Source: Luteimonas marina | GTDB lineage: Bacteria > Pseudomonadota > Gammaproteobacteria > Xanthomonadales > Xanthomonadaceae | Assembly: GCF_007859325.1 (NCBI RefSeq) | Contig: NZ_VOHK01000002.1 | Span: 62,001-126,000 of the forward strand | DNA length: 64,000 nucleotides | Direction of reading: 5' to 3' | Part shown: piece after piece, positions 1-10,878 of the stretch | Layout: every line of letters begins with the position of its first letter | How positions within the stretch are numbered: position 1 is the first letter of the stretch | Position numbers and translations under genes: made by a program | Notes under the pieces: generated by a model | Database searches by the model: none | Told to the model about the DNA's origin: nothing | What the model saw: the letters and a program-made list of their open reading frames with translations, nothing else

Positions 1-359
1 GCCAGCAGCTCCTCGGGCATGAACGGCTTGGTGACGTAGTCGACCGCGCCGGCGTCGAACGCGCGCAGCAGCAGGTCGCGGTCGTGGGCGGCGGTCAGGA
101 ACACCACCGGCAGCGCCGACCACGCCGGGTTCTCGCGCACTTCCCCGAGCAGGTCGAAGCCGTCCATGCCCGGCATCATCATGTCCAGCAGCAGCAGGTC
201 GGGCAGCTGCCGTTCCAGCAGGCGCAGCGCCTCCTCGCCGCTTTCGGCGGTCTGCACCGAGTAGCCCTGCCGCGAGAGCAGGGCGCTGATGATGCGCAGG
301 TTCGACGGCTGGTCGTCGACGACCAGCACGCGGCCGGCGATGGTCTTCGCGATCGGCAT
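1..359 (-). CDS. Response regulator, receiver domain (C-terminus beyond window)
   Basis: Only the first 119 residues are in the window; the gene continues past the left edge. The start is the ATG at 357-359 on the minus strand. The visible part is a complete CheY-like receiver fold: acidic pair D15-D16 (VVDDQ), phosphoacceptor D59 in DMMMPGMDG, T89 in FLTAA and K111 in VTKPF. It should be phosphorylated by a partner histidine kinase. No output domain is visible, so it cannot be said whether this is a DNA-binding regulator, a cyclic-di-GMP enzyme or a single-domain protein. The nearest upstream gene on the same strand is the pseudouridine synthase about 150 bases away, probably a separate unit. 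Confidence 0.85.
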   Translation of the reverse strand, partial: MPIAKTIAGRVLVVDDQPSNLRIISALLSRQGYSVQTAESGEEALRLLERQLPDLLLLDMMMPGMDGFDLLGEVRENPAWSALPVVFLTAAHDRDLLLRAFDAGAVDYVTKPFMPEELL

Positions 360-489
360 CTGCTCCCTGCGTTCCCCGTGCAACGAATGGATTGCCGGGA
401 CCGGCAACCGCGACCGTGAAACGTTACCAGACCGGTCGTGCGGTCGGGAATTCAGCTTGATTAACCCGCGACGGACGGGCGCCGGGACG

Positions 490-511
490 GCAGGAGCGGC
501 TTCAGCCGCTC
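490..511. repeat. Single-hairpin GAGCGGC-type repeat at rluE 3' end
   Basis: GAGCGGC-TTCA-GCCGCTC forms a 7-bp stem with a 4-base loop. It resembles one arm of the large palindrome at 8013-8093 (AGGAGCG..TTCAGG). It abuts the TAG stop of the pseudouridine synthase gene at 511-513. It may act as a transcript 3' end but has no T-tract. Confidence 0.5.
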
Positions 512-1068
512 TATCGGGTGACGTGCCGGACATCCTCGAGCTTGCGCCAGTCACCGGACGCAAGCGCGCCAAGCGCATGCGGGCCGATCGCGACCCGCAC
601 CAACCGCAGCGTCGGCAGGCCGACCGCCGCGGTCATCCGCCGCACCTGCCGGTTGCGCCCTTCGCGGAGGGTGAGCTGCAGCCAGGCGTCGGGCACGGTC
701 TTGCGGAAGCGCACCGGCGGCACGCGCGGCCACAGCAGTGGCGGATCGATCGCCTGCACCTCGGCCGGCAGGGTCGGCCCGTCGTTGAGGTCGACGCCGC
801 GGCGCAGCGCTTCGAGCTGTTCCGGCGACGGCGCGCCCTCGACCTGCACCCGGTAGGTCTTGGGCCACTTGTGCCGCGGATCGGTGATCCGGTGCGCGAG
901 CGCGCCCTCGTCGGTCAGCAGCAGCAGGCCTTCGCTGTCGTGGTCCAGGCGGCCGGCGGGATAGACCCCGGCCGGCAGCCCGAACTCCGCCAGCGTGCGC
1001 CGCGGCGGCGTGCCGCGGTCGGTGAACTGGCACAGGACGCCGTAGGGCTTGTTGAAGGCGAGGAGCAT
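511..1068 (-). CDS. rluE: 23S rRNA pseudouridine synthase, RluE type
   Basis: A 185-residue RsuA/RluB-family pseudouridine synthase. The protein starts [15 protein letters not shown] at the ATG at 1066-1068; longer upstream extensions have no family similarity and were rejected. The catalytic aspartate is D42 in the GRLDHDSEG motif, followed by LLLLT. A later [19 protein letters not shown] segment matches the conserved C-terminal motif of the family. There is no N-terminal S4 domain, as in E. coli RluE, which modifies U2457 of 23S rRNA. The length fits RluE. The family assignment is firm and the exact target uridine is inferred. Confidence 0.85.
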   Translation of the reverse strand: MLLAFNKPYGVLCQFTDRGTPPRRTLAEFGLPAGVYPAGRLDHDSEGLLLLTDEGALAHRITDPRHKWPKTYRVQVEGAPSPEQLEALRRGVDLNDGPTLPAEVQAIDPPLLWPRVPPVRFRKTVPDAWLQLTLREGRNRQVRRMTAAVGLPTLRLVRVAIGPHALGALASGDWRKLEDVRHVTR

Positions 1069-1236
1069 GGGAATGGGGAATCGCGAAGCGAATGGCAAAG
1101 GGCGTTGCGCAGCCCGCGGACGCCGCCGCCGCTGCTTCGATTCCCGATGCCCCGCCCATTGGGCGCAAAGCGGTTGCACCGTGGCGTCGCGATTCGTCGG
1201 CCGCGGCGGCGGCGCAGGCTTCCCTGTCGCTGCGGG

Positions 1237-2100
1237 TTACTCGCTGCGCGGTTTCACGAACCTCAACGTCATCCGGTCGCTCTCGCCGATCGCGCGGTAC
1301 TTCTCCGCGTCTTCCGCGTCGTGGTTGTTGCCCGGCGGCAGGGTCCACACGCCGTTGGGGTGGTCCTTGCCGTCCTTCGGGTTGGCGTTGACCTCGCTTT
1401 TCGCGTCCAGCCTGAAGCCGGCGGCTTCGGCCAGCGCGATCACCTGCGCCTGGCCGACGTAGCCCGACTTGTCGTCCGCCGGCACGTCGGTCGCGGCGCG
1501 GTGCTCGACCACGCCGAGCACGCCGCCCGGCCTGAGCACGTCGAAGAAGCCCTTGAACATGCCTTCAGCCTGGCCGCTGCCGCGCCAGTTGTGCACGTTG
1601 CGGAAGGTCAGCACGAGGTCGGCGGAGCCGGCGTCGCCGAACTTCGGTGCGGCGGGGTCGTAGCCGACGACGGTGGCGGCGTCGAACTGCGCCGGTGCGT
1701 CGGCGAACCGCTTTTCGAGATTGTCCTTGCTGCGCTGCTGATAGTCGCGTCCGCGGCCTTCCGCCACCGCGGCCGGATCGACGATGGCGGCGACATAGCT
1801 GCCGTTGCCGCGCAGGTAGGGCGCGAGGATCTCGGCGTACCAGCCGCCGCCGGGAGTGATCTCGACCACGGTCTGGCCCGGCTGCAGGCCGAAGAAGGCC
1901 AGCGTCTGCGCCGGATGGCGGTACGGGTCGCGCGCGCGGTTGGCCTCGCTGCGCCAGTCGCCGGCGATGGCCGCCTGCAGCGCGGCGTCCGGCGCCGGCC
2001 GGGCTTCCTCGACGGCGGATTCGGCCGCCAGGGCAGCCGGCAGGGCGGTCGCAAGGGCCAGTGCCAGCAGGCCGGCGCGGAGTGTCGGGTTGCGGACCAT
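1237..2100 (-). CDS. Exported class I SAM-dependent methyltransferase (COG4798 type)
   Basis: A 287-residue protein with a signal peptide of about 25 residues (hydrophobic core [15 protein letters not shown]). After it comes a Rossmann-type methyltransferase fold whose SAM motif I reads [14 protein letters not shown] motif HNW about two thirds in, after DLVLTFRN, is typical of this predicted methyltransferase group. The substrate is not known for the family. Periplasmic location is unusual for an enzyme that needs SAM, so either the leader is a false prediction or the protein has another role. It lies between the rluE-like gene and the isocitrate dehydrogenase gene with no overlap. Confidence 0.75.
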   Translation of the reverse strand: MVRNPTLRAGLLALALATALPAALAAESAVEEARPAPDAALQAAIAGDWRSEANRARDPYRHPAQTLAFFGLQPGQTVVEITPGGGWYAEILAPYLRGNGSYVAAIVDPAAVAEGRGRDYQQRSKDNLEKRFADAPAQFDAATVVGYDPAAPKFGDAGSADLVLTFRNVHNWRGSGQAEGMFKGFFDVLRPGGVLGVVEHRAATDVPADDKSGYVGQAQVIALAEAAGFRLDAKSEVNANPKDGKDHPNGVWTLPPGNNHDAEDAEKYRAIGESDRMTLRFVKPRSE

Positions 2101-2194
2101 GATCGCGGACTCCTGTGGAACGGGGGTGGCGCGAGCCTAGCACGCGGGTTGTCGCGTGCCGGGCGCGCTGCGGCGGACGGGACCGGTGCGGAAC

Positions 2195-4774
<2,580 letters not shown>

Positions 4775-5245
4775 TTACTTCACCTCGAACTCGCTGGTAT
4801 TGACCACGCTGCCGTCCAGCGACACCTCGACCTTGTACTTGCCGGTCGGCCAGCCGTCGGGCTTGGCGATGTGGAAGTCGGTGACCGCTGGGCCCGCGGG
4901 GACGTCCTTGGTCTCCTCGGCCACCGTCTGGCTGCTGTCGACGTGGGTCCACTTCGCGGTCAGGCTGCCGGGGCTCGCGCCGTCGGTCGCGACCGAGGCG
5001 TGGATGGTGTCGCCGGCGGCGAACGCGGTCAGCGGCGTGGCGATGGTGTTGTTGGCGTCGATGGCGTTGCCCAGCGTCACCGAGCTCACGGTCGCCGGGG
5101 CGGCGGCCGGCGGCGGCAGCGGTGCCGGTTCGACCGCGGCCGGCGGCGGTACGGGCGCCGGTTCTTCCTTCTTCTTGCAGCCGATCAGGGCCACGCTGCC
5201 GATGACGGCGACCAGCAGAGCCTGCGACAAACGAGTGCGATTCAT
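4775..5245 (-). CDS. Small lipoprotein of unknown function
   Basis: A 156-residue protein with a lipoprotein signal: positive MNRTRLSQ, hydrophobic stretch, then lipobox VALIGC with C23 as the lipidated residue. A charged KKKEE patch and a Pro/Ala-rich linker follow (residues about 30-52). A 100-residue globular domain, rich in Thr and Val and ending SEFEVK, follows; it may be an Ig-like or beta-sandwich domain. Lys after the Cys does not suggest inner-membrane retention. No family is recognised. It ends in a strong intrinsic terminator and lies 45 bases downstream of the LysM protein gene, so the two may be cotranscribed. Confidence 0.8.
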   Translation of the reverse strand: MNRTRLSQALLVAVIGSVALIGCKKKEEPAPVPPPAAVEPAPLPPPAAAPATVSSVTLGNAIDANNTIATPLTAFAAGDTIHASVATDGASPGSLTAKWTHVDSSQTVAEETKDVPAGPAVTDFHIAKPDGWPTGKYKVEVSLDGSVVNTSEFEVK

Positions 5246-5290
5246 GCGAGTTTCCTCAATGGAGATGGTGTTGGAATGCGTCGGCGCGGA

Positions 5291-5659
5291 TCAGGCCGCG
5301 GCCGGGTCGTCGGGCGTGCCGTCGCCGTCGGTGTCGATCGCCGGCAGCGTGATCACCTGGCCGGGGAAGATCCGGTCCGGGTTCTCGATCTCGGCGCTGT
5401 TGGCCTCATGGATCTGCCTCCAGTACTTGGCCTTGCCGTAGAAGCGCTTGGCGATCTCCGACAGGGTGTCGCCCTTCTCGATGGTGTAGGTGCGCGCGCC
5501 GGTGCTGCCCGCGCCGCCGCCGGCCACGGTATCGGCACCGCTGACCACGTTGGAGAAGTCGGGCTTGCCGCCGGCCAGTCCGCCGCCGCCGCCGCCCGTG
5601 GACTGGGTGTTGGCGCCGCTCTGGACGTTGGAGAAATCGGGTTTCTTGTCGTTGCTCAT
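5291..5659 (-). CDS. LysM-domain protein
   Basis: A 122-residue protein starting MSNDKKPDFSNVQSG. The start is set by a strong ribosome site (GGAGGAG) about 8 bases upstream. Two short repeats, KPDFSNV-QSGA and KPDFSNV-VSGA, fill the N-terminal half, separated by a Gly-rich linker. A LysM domain covers about residues 63-112 (TYTIEKGDTLSEIAKRFYGK ... IFPGQVITLP), predicted to bind peptidoglycan glycan chains. The last residues are acidic (DTDGDGTPDD). There is no signal peptide, so the protein may be cytoplasmic, as in YgaU/BON-LysM-like proteins that act near the envelope. Confidence 0.85.
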   Translation of the reverse strand: MSNDKKPDFSNVQSGANTQSTGGGGGGLAGGKPDFSNVVSGADTVAGGGAGSTGARTYTIEKGDTLSEIAKRFYGKAKYWRQIHEANSAEIENPDRIFPGQVITLPAIDTDGDGTPDDPAAA

Positions 5660-5763
5660 GTTGGGGCGCTCCTCCCCGGGAATGGTGCGTGCGGGAGCGA
5701 AAGTGACATGGGGCATGTTAAGAAATCATCGCGGCCGCGTGCGGGCGGCGTCGGCGGTTCAGC

Positions 5764-6576
5764 TCACTGGCGCAGGTCGCGGCGCGCCGCCGGCGCGGGC
5801 AGGCCGGGGGTGGCGCGCCAGGGATTGATGTCAAGGCCACCGCGGCGGGTGTAGCGCGCCTCCACCGACAGCGCCTGCGGTCGGCAGCGCGCGAGCAGGT
5901 CGACGAAGAGGTGTTCGACGCACTGTTCGTGGAAGCCGGCGTGGTCGCGGAACGAGACGATGTAGCGCAGCAGGCCGGCGCGGTCGATGCGCGGGCCGCG
6001 GTAGGCGATGCGCACGCCGGCCCAGTCGGGCTGGCCGGTGACCGGGCAGTTCGACTTCAGCAGGTCGCTGCGCAGGGTTTCCTCGACGAGGTCGCCGGGA
6101 TCGGCGTGGAGCAGGCCGGCGTCGGGCGGGCCGTAGCCGTCGATCTCCACGTCCAGCGCGTCGATGCACGGCACGTCGTCGTCCCCGGCGAAGGGCGGCA
6201 GTCCGAACGCGACGGCCACCTCGGCGCCGGCCGCCTGCGACAGGTCGGCGGCGATGCGCGCGCGCACCGCCTGCGCTTCGTCGAAGCGTTCGGCGTTGAG
6301 CGAGTTGAGGTAGAGCTTGAGCGATTTCGATTCGACCAGGTTCGGCGAGTCCGCCGGCACCGTGATGGTCGCGGTGGCGACCACGGGCTTGCCGCGCGCG
6401 TCCAGCCACGAGAGCTCGTAGGCGTGCCAGCGGTCGTGGCCGGTGAACGGCAGTGCGGCGCCGAGGCCGAGTTCGCTGCGCCCGGACGCGCGCGGGATCG
6501 GGAACAGCAGCGCCGGGTCGTAGTGCCGCGGGTAGGCGACTTCGCGGCCGAGCTGGGAGTCTTCGGGGCGGGACAT
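5764..6576 (-). CDS. queF: NADPH-dependent 7-cyano-7-deazaguanine reductase
   Basis: A 270-residue QueF of the long two-domain type. It reduces preQ0 to preQ1 in queuosine tRNA modification. The substrate-binding motif [11 protein letters not shown] is at about residues 82-92, the catalytic Cys is C177 in [15 protein letters not shown], and the conserved HEQCVEHLF segment is near residue 226. Length equals that of E. coli QueF (about 280). Other queuosine genes are not in the window. The gene stands alone between the LysM gene and the M20 peptidase pair. Confidence 0.95.
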   Translation of the reverse strand: MSRPEDSQLGREVAYPRHYDPALLFPIPRASGRSELGLGAALPFTGHDRWHAYELSWLDARGKPVVATATITVPADSPNLVESKSLKLYLNSLNAERFDEAQAVRARIAADLSQAAGAEVAVAFGLPPFAGDDDVPCIDALDVEIDGYGPPDAGLLHADPGDLVEETLRSDLLKSNCPVTGQPDWAGVRIAYRGPRIDRAGLLRYIVSFRDHAGFHEQCVEHLFVDLLARCRPQALSVEARYTRRGGLDINPWRATPGLPAPAARRDLRQ

Positions 6577-6615
6577 GGCGCCATTCTAGAGTCTGCGCGC
6601 GGGCCCCATGCCGCC

Positions 6616-7923
6616 TCAACCCTGCGACGGCTCCAGGTAATCCAGCACCACCTGCAGCATCGCCCGGAAACCGACGTCCAGCGCGCCTTCGTCCAGGTAG
6701 AACTCCGGCGAGTGGTTGCTCGCGGCGGTCGCCGGGTCCTTGCCCCTGGGCGTGGCGCCGACGAAGAAATACAGGCCCGGCACCTCGCGCGCGAAGAACG
6801 AGAAGTCCTCGGCGCCGGTGATCAGGCCGGGATCGACCACGTTGCCGGCGCCGACCGCCTTGTCCAGGCTCGGTTTCATCCGCGCGAACAGCGCGGGGTC
6901 GTTGGCGGTGACCGGGTAGTTGTGGTCGAGCGGGATGCGCGCGTCGACCTTCGCGCCGTGCGCGGCGGCCGTGTGTTCGGCGACGTTGCGCAGGTCGGCG
7001 AAGATCGCCTCGCGCATGCCGGTGTCGAAGGTGCGGATGGTGCCGATCAGCTCGACCTGATCGGGAATGATGTTGTGGCGGATACCGCCCTTGACCGCGC
7101 CGAAGGTCACGACCGCCGGCAGCCTGGTGATGTCGGTGCGGCGGCTGACGATGGTCTGCGCGGTGGAGACCAGGTCGGCCGCGGCGACGATCGGATCGAC
7201 GCCGTTCCAGGGCCGCGAACCATGCGTCTGCCGGCCCTTGACCGTGATCTCGAAGGTATCGGACGCCGCCATCAGCGGCCCGGGCCGCACCGCGACCTGG
7301 CCGACGTTGAGGCTCGAGCCGACGTGCAGCCCGAACACGGCGTCGGGGCGGAAGTCCTTGAACACGCCCTGCGCGAGCATTTCCTCGGCCCCGCCCGCCT
7401 CGCCTTCCGGCGCGCCCTCCTCGGCGGGCTGGAAGATCAAGAGCACTTCGCCGGCCAGCTCGTCGCGCATCGCCACCAGCGCCTCGGCCACGCCCATCAG
7501 GATCGCCACGTGCGCATCGTGGCCACAGGCGTGCATCACGCCGACGGTCTCGCCGCGGAAGGTGGCAGTAGCCTTCGAGGCGAACGGCAGGTCGACGCGC
7601 TCGGTCACCGGCAGCGCGTCCATGTCGGCGCGCAGGGCGATGCGCGGGCCGGGCCTGCCGCCCTTGAGCACGGCGGTCACGCCGGTGGTGGCGATGCCGG
7701 TCTTCGGTTCCAGCCCGAGCGCGCGCAGGTGGTCGGCGACGAGCGCGGCGGTGCGCGTCTCGCGGTTGCCCAGTTCCGGGTGCTGGTGGATGTCGCGGCG
7801 CCATTCCACCACCCTGCCCTGCAGCCGCTGCGCGGCCTCGGTGACTTCGGTGCGCTGCGCGTCCTGCGCGAATGCGGGCAGGGCGAGCAGCAGGCAGCAG
7901 GCCAGCGGAAGCGGACGGATCAT
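6616..7923 (-). CDS. Exported M20-family amidohydrolase (hippurate hydrolase type), copy 1
   Basis: A 435-residue protein with a cleavable signal peptide (MIRPLPLACCLLLALPAFAQ). The M20D core shows HQHPELGNRE (about 46-55), the first zinc ligand region MHACGHDAH (C133, H135) and FQPAEEGAPEGE. The dimerisation domain and the C-terminal GAEDFSFFA motif are present. Relatives hydrolyse N-acyl or N-carbamoyl amino acids and dipeptides. The next upstream gene encodes a paralogue of the same length and order, with a palindromic repeat between them, so this is a tandem duplication with divergence. Periplasmic location follows from the signal peptide. Confidence 0.9.
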   Translation of the reverse strand: MIRPLPLACCLLLALPAFAQDAQRTEVTEAAQRLQGRVVEWRRDIHQHPELGNRETRTAALVADHLRALGLEPKTGIATTGVTAVLKGGRPGPRIALRADMDALPVTERVDLPFASKATATFRGETVGVMHACGHDAHVAILMGVAEALVAMRDELAGEVLLIFQPAEEGAPEGEAGGAEEMLAQGVFKDFRPDAVFGLHVGSSLNVGQVAVRPGPLMAASDTFEITVKGRQTHGSRPWNGVDPIVAAADLVSTAQTIVSRRTDITRLPAVVTFGAVKGGIRHNIIPDQVELIGTIRTFDTGMREAIFADLRNVAEHTAAAHGAKVDARIPLDHNYPVTANDPALFARMKPSLDKAVGAGNVVDPGLITGAEDFSFFAREVPGLYFFVGATPRGKDPATAASNHSPEFYLDEGALDVGFRAMLQVVLDYLEPSQG

Positions 7924-8012
7924 GGCGGTCTCCCCGGAACGTGAGGGCTGATCATAGTCGCCTGCGCGCACCGCCGCTGCCGGCGCCGGAGAATCGATGC
8001 CCCGCGCACCCC

Positions 8013-8093
8013 TGTAGGAGCGCCTTCAGGCGCGATGCCTTTCGCGCGGTCGTGGATTGCGCGAAAGGCATCGCGCCTGAAGGCGCTCCTACA
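8013..8093. repeat. Large palindrome, TGTAGGAGCGCCTTCAGGCG family
   Basis: Two 35-base arms, TGTAGGAGCGCCTTCAGGCG... and its inverse, flank an 11-base centre. Each arm also contains its own small hairpin (GCGCCTTCAGGCGC). The right end supplies the TAG stop codon of the M20 gene that ends at 8089. Similar sequences are widely dispersed in Xanthomonadaceae and pseudomonads. Confidence 0.85.
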
Positions 8094-9396
8094 AGGAGGC
8101 CTCCGCGCCGGCGAGGAAGTCGAGGGTCGCCTGCAGCAGCGCGCGCAGGCCGAGGTCGAGCGCGCTTTCGTCCGGCGCGTACAGCGGCGAGTGGTTCATC
8201 GGCGCATCCGCGAGGTCCTCGCCCCTGGGCGTGGTGCCGACGAAGAAGTAGAAGCCCGGCACCACGTTCGCGAACTGCGAGAAGTCTTCGGCGATGGTGT
8301 AACGCGGCACCTCGACCACGTTGCCGGCGCCGGCGGCCTTCTCCAGCGACGGGCGCAGGCGCTGCGTGAGCGCGGGGTCGTTGCTGGTGGCCGGTGCGTT
8401 GCCGGCGACCGCCAGCGTCGCGTCCGCGCCGCTGGCCGCGGCGAAGTGCCCGGCGGTGTTGCGGAAGCGGCGGATCACGTCCTCGCGCACGTCCGGATCG
8501 AAGGTACGCAGCGTGCCGACCATGGTCGCCTCGTCGGGAATGATGTTGAAGCGCGTGCCCGACTGGATCTGGCCGGCGGTCAGCACCACCGGATGCGCGG
8601 TGATGTCGACCTGGCGGGCGATGATCGACTGCGCGCCGAGCAGCACCTGCGCGGCGACGGTGATCGGGTCCACGCCCGCCCACGGCTGCGAACCGTGCGT
8701 CTGCCTGCCGGTGATCTTCAGCGTCCACTCGTCGGCGCTGGCCATGAACGGACCGCTGCGCACGCCAAGCTGCCCGGCGTGCAGCCGCGACCAGACGTGC
8801 AGGCCGAGCACCGCGTCGGGCTTGAAGTCGTCGAACAGGCCCTCGTCGAGCATGCGCTTCGCGCCGGCCACCTCGCCCGCCACCGGCGGGCCCTCCTCGG
8901 CCGGCTGGAACACGAACATCACTTCGCCCGGCAGCGTGTCGCGCATCCCGGCGAGCGCTTCGGCCACGCCCATCAGGATCGCCACGTGCAGGTCGTGGCC
9001 GCAGGCGTGCATCACGCCCACGGGTTGGCCGCGGTATTCGCTCTTCACGGTGGAGGCGAAGGGCAGGCCGGTCTGTTCGGTGACCGGCAGCGCGTCCATG
9101 TCGGCGCGCAGCGCGATGCGCGGGCCGGACTTGCCGCCCTTGAGCACCGCGGCGACGCCGGTGGCGCCGATGCCGGTGCGCGGCGCCATGCCCAGGGCGC
9201 GCAGGTGGTCGGCGACGACCTGCGCGGTGCGGGTTTCGTGGTTGCCGAGTTCGGGGTGCTGGTGCAGGTCGCGACGCCATTCCACCACCTTCGACTGCAG
9301 CGCGCGGGCGCTGGCGTCGACGGGATCGGCCGATTGCGCGGATGCGGCCACGGGAAACAGGAACAGCGCGAGCAGCGCGACGGTGGATCGGATCAT
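8089..9396 (-). CDS. Exported M20-family amidohydrolase, copy 2
   Basis: A 435-residue paralogue of the 6616-7923 product, starting MIRSTVALLALFLFPVAASAQ with a signal peptide. Core motifs are HQHPELGNHE, MHACGHDLH, FQPAEEGPP and AEDFSQFA. The two copies share about the same spacing throughout, for example ALRADMDALPVTE in both, but differ in the dimerisation domain, so substrate preferences may differ. The last codons (ASL-stop) run into the palindromic repeat, whose TAG ends the gene. It is the first gene of the pair on the minus strand; the 165-base gap to copy 1 leaves coupling uncertain. Confidence 0.9.
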   Translation of the reverse strand: MIRSTVALLALFLFPVAASAQSADPVDASARALQSKVVEWRRDLHQHPELGNHETRTAQVVADHLRALGMAPRTGIGATGVAAVLKGGKSGPRIALRADMDALPVTEQTGLPFASTVKSEYRGQPVGVMHACGHDLHVAILMGVAEALAGMRDTLPGEVMFVFQPAEEGPPVAGEVAGAKRMLDEGLFDDFKPDAVLGLHVWSRLHAGQLGVRSGPFMASADEWTLKITGRQTHGSQPWAGVDPITVAAQVLLGAQSIIARQVDITAHPVVLTAGQIQSGTRFNIIPDEATMVGTLRTFDPDVREDVIRRFRNTAGHFAAASGADATLAVAGNAPATSNDPALTQRLRPSLEKAAGAGNVVEVPRYTIAEDFSQFANVVPGFYFFVGTTPRGEDLADAPMNHSPLYAPDESALDLGLRALLQATLDFLAGAEASL

Positions 9397-9514
9397 GCGG
9401 GGGAAGCCTCGGCCGGGTTCGCTGCCATCGTAAGCCAGCCCGGGTCCCGGGTTGGAACGATGGAAGACATTTCTGCCGGACGCTCCGGGAGCCGGTTCAC
9501 GATCCGCAATCGAA

Positions 9515-9607
9515 CGTCATCCCGGCGAAAGCCGGGATCCATTTTGCCGTTCGCCCGGTCGCGAAAAGGCAAAGTCCAAATGGATCGCGGCTTTCGCCGG
9601 GATGACG
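9515..9607. repeat. Inverted-repeat element, GTCATCCCGGCGAAAGCCGG family
   Basis: CGTCATCCCGGCGAAAGCCGGGATCCA is mirrored by a slightly imperfect inverse arm ending GGGATGACG at 9607. It lies between the MscS-type gene and the M20 gene, both on the minus strand. Other members are at 17589, 28061 and 62402, with a coding derivative inside recD. Confidence 0.85.
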
Positions 9608-9632
9608 TCCCGATGTTCGATGAGGCTGGTCG

Positions 9633-10295
9633 CTACGGGAAGTTGATCGCCGAGCCACCACCGCCCGACGGCGGCGCCGAGGGACGATCGCCGCCGGCAT
9701 CCGCCGCCGCGGGCGCCGGCTGCGGCACCGGCTCGCCGCGCCAGCGCCGGGTCGCGCGCTGGAAGAACAGGCTGTTGGGCACGCGCAGCACGCTGTCGCC
9801 GCCGGCGGGATGGGCTTCTTCCAGCGTCACGTAGATCAGGTTCATGTCGACCACGCGCCCGCGCAGCCCCGGCTTGTCGCCGCTTTCGACCAGCTCGATG
9901 TGGTCGAGCAGCCGGAACGGGCGCGTGATCAGGATCAGGAAGGCGCAGAAGAGGTTGGTCAGCACGCTCCAGGCGGCGAAGAACGCGATCGCGGCGACCG
10001 CGGCGAAGCCGGTGAACGCGGTCCACAGCACGCTGCCGGAGACGCCGAAGCGTTCCAGGATCATCAGCAGCGCGCCGAAACCGATCAGGAAGCCGGTGAT
10101 GCGGCGCGCGCTGACCACGATCTCGACCGGCAGGTCGTAGCGCCGGTCGAGGCGCTTGATCAGCAGCCGCACCAGCCAGCGCAACACGAGCGCGCCGGCG
10201 ACGATCGCCAGCACCTGCAGCAGCAGGGTGATCTCGCCGAGCCAGGCGTGCAGCCAGGTGGGCAGGTAGGCTTTCATCGGGGGATCGGGCGGCAT
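9633..10295 (-). CDS. Small MscS-family mechanosensitive channel
   Basis: A 220-residue membrane protein. An N-terminal hydrophobic helix (ITLLLQVLAIVAGALVLRWL) is followed by a basic loop, then helices near ITGFLIGFGALLMIL and the pore-lining segment GFAAVAAIAFFAAWSVLTNLFCAFLIL, followed by the MscS beta domain (RPFRLLDHIEL ... GRVVDMNLIYVTLE). The cytoplasmic C-terminal domain is short; the last 45 residues are Pro/Ala/Gly-rich. The start may be this ATG or the one at 10277 (MKAYLP); neither has a clear ribosome site. It likely protects against hypo-osmotic shock. Confidence 0.8.
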   Translation of the reverse strand: MPPDPPMKAYLPTWLHAWLGEITLLLQVLAIVAGALVLRWLVRLLIKRLDRRYDLPVEIVVSARRITGFLIGFGALLMILERFGVSGSVLWTAFTGFAAVAAIAFFAAWSVLTNLFCAFLILITRPFRLLDHIELVESGDKPGLRGRVVDMNLIYVTLEEAHPAGGDSVLRVPNSLFFQRATRRWRGEPVPQPAPAAADAGGDRPSAPPSGGGGSAINFP

Positions 10296-10388
10296 GACGC
10301 GTGGTGCGGAGGCGTCATTCTAGGGAAGCGATGGCATGAAGTCGTCGCCGCTGCCCGGGGGCCACCGGCAGCCACGCCGCCGCCGCGC

Positions 10389-10459
10389 TTGACCCGCCCC
10401 CGGCCCGGCGCTACCGTACGTCCGCCGAGGTTGCATCGCTATATCAAGATAGAGCGATG
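10389..10459 (+). promoter_or_regulatory. Candidate metE promoter and adjoining dyad
   Basis: TTGACC (10389-10394) and TACCGT (10412-10417) are 17 bases apart, a modest sigma70 match just before the riboswitch. A dyad follows at 10434-10459: CATCGCTAT..ATAGAGCGATG around a TATCAAGATA core. The dyad could be a regulator site, for example a methionine-cycle regulator, or the outer stem of the leader. Both parts are inference. Confidence 0.4.
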
Positions 10460-10637
10460 AATTAAAAGGGAAGCCGGTGCGGACCGTTCGCGGTCCAATG
10501 CCGGCGCTGCCCCGCAGCGGTAGGTGGAAACGACCCCCGTCACACGCACTGGCACAGCCCTCGGGCCACGCCGGGAAGCGACGGACAGTAGGCGGATCGC
10601 GCGCGATCCACGTCCACGAGCCCGAAGACCTGCCCCG
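10432..10637 (+). ncRNA. Cobalamin riboswitch upstream of metE
   Basis: All conserved blocks of the AdoCbl aptamer are present in order: AAAAGGGAAGCCGGTGC at 10464-10480, GCCGGCGCTGCCCCGCAGCGGTA at about 10500-10522 (broken here only by naming), CACTGGC near 10546, GCCGGGAAGCG near 10569, and the B12 box GAGCCCGAAGACCTGCC at 10618-10634. About 240 leader bases follow before the metE start. They hold a TTCGCCC-GAGG-GGGCGAA hairpin, but no clear T-tract terminator, so control may be by ribosome-site occlusion or by Rho. Cobalamin should repress metE. Confidence 0.92.
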
Positions 10638-10878
10638 GCCGGCGTCGCGCCCACCTGCGCGGTGCCGTTCGACCTGGGGCCTCCGCGGGGAGGCGATCGG
10701 GATCCCGCGTGGCGCCTTGCGTGGCCGCGCGCGTCCCCTCGTCCGCATCGCGCAGGTTCCGGTTCGCCCGAGGGGGCGAAGGTCGCCGGCGTGTGCGCGC
10801 CAACGCGGGAAGCCGCGGCGGCCGCCTGCGCCGTTCCTTCGTTCCTCATCCGCCATCGACGCAATGAGGACACGCAAC

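Noticed and set aside
2140-2159. Terminator after the isocitrate dehydrogenase gene (GCACGCG..CGCGTGC)
   Set aside because: A dyad exists but there is no T-tract in the minus-strand direction.
10780-10800. Intrinsic terminator in the metE leader (TTCGCCC-GAGG-GGGCGAA)
   Set aside because: The hairpin is perfect but has no T-tract, so it was not called a terminator.
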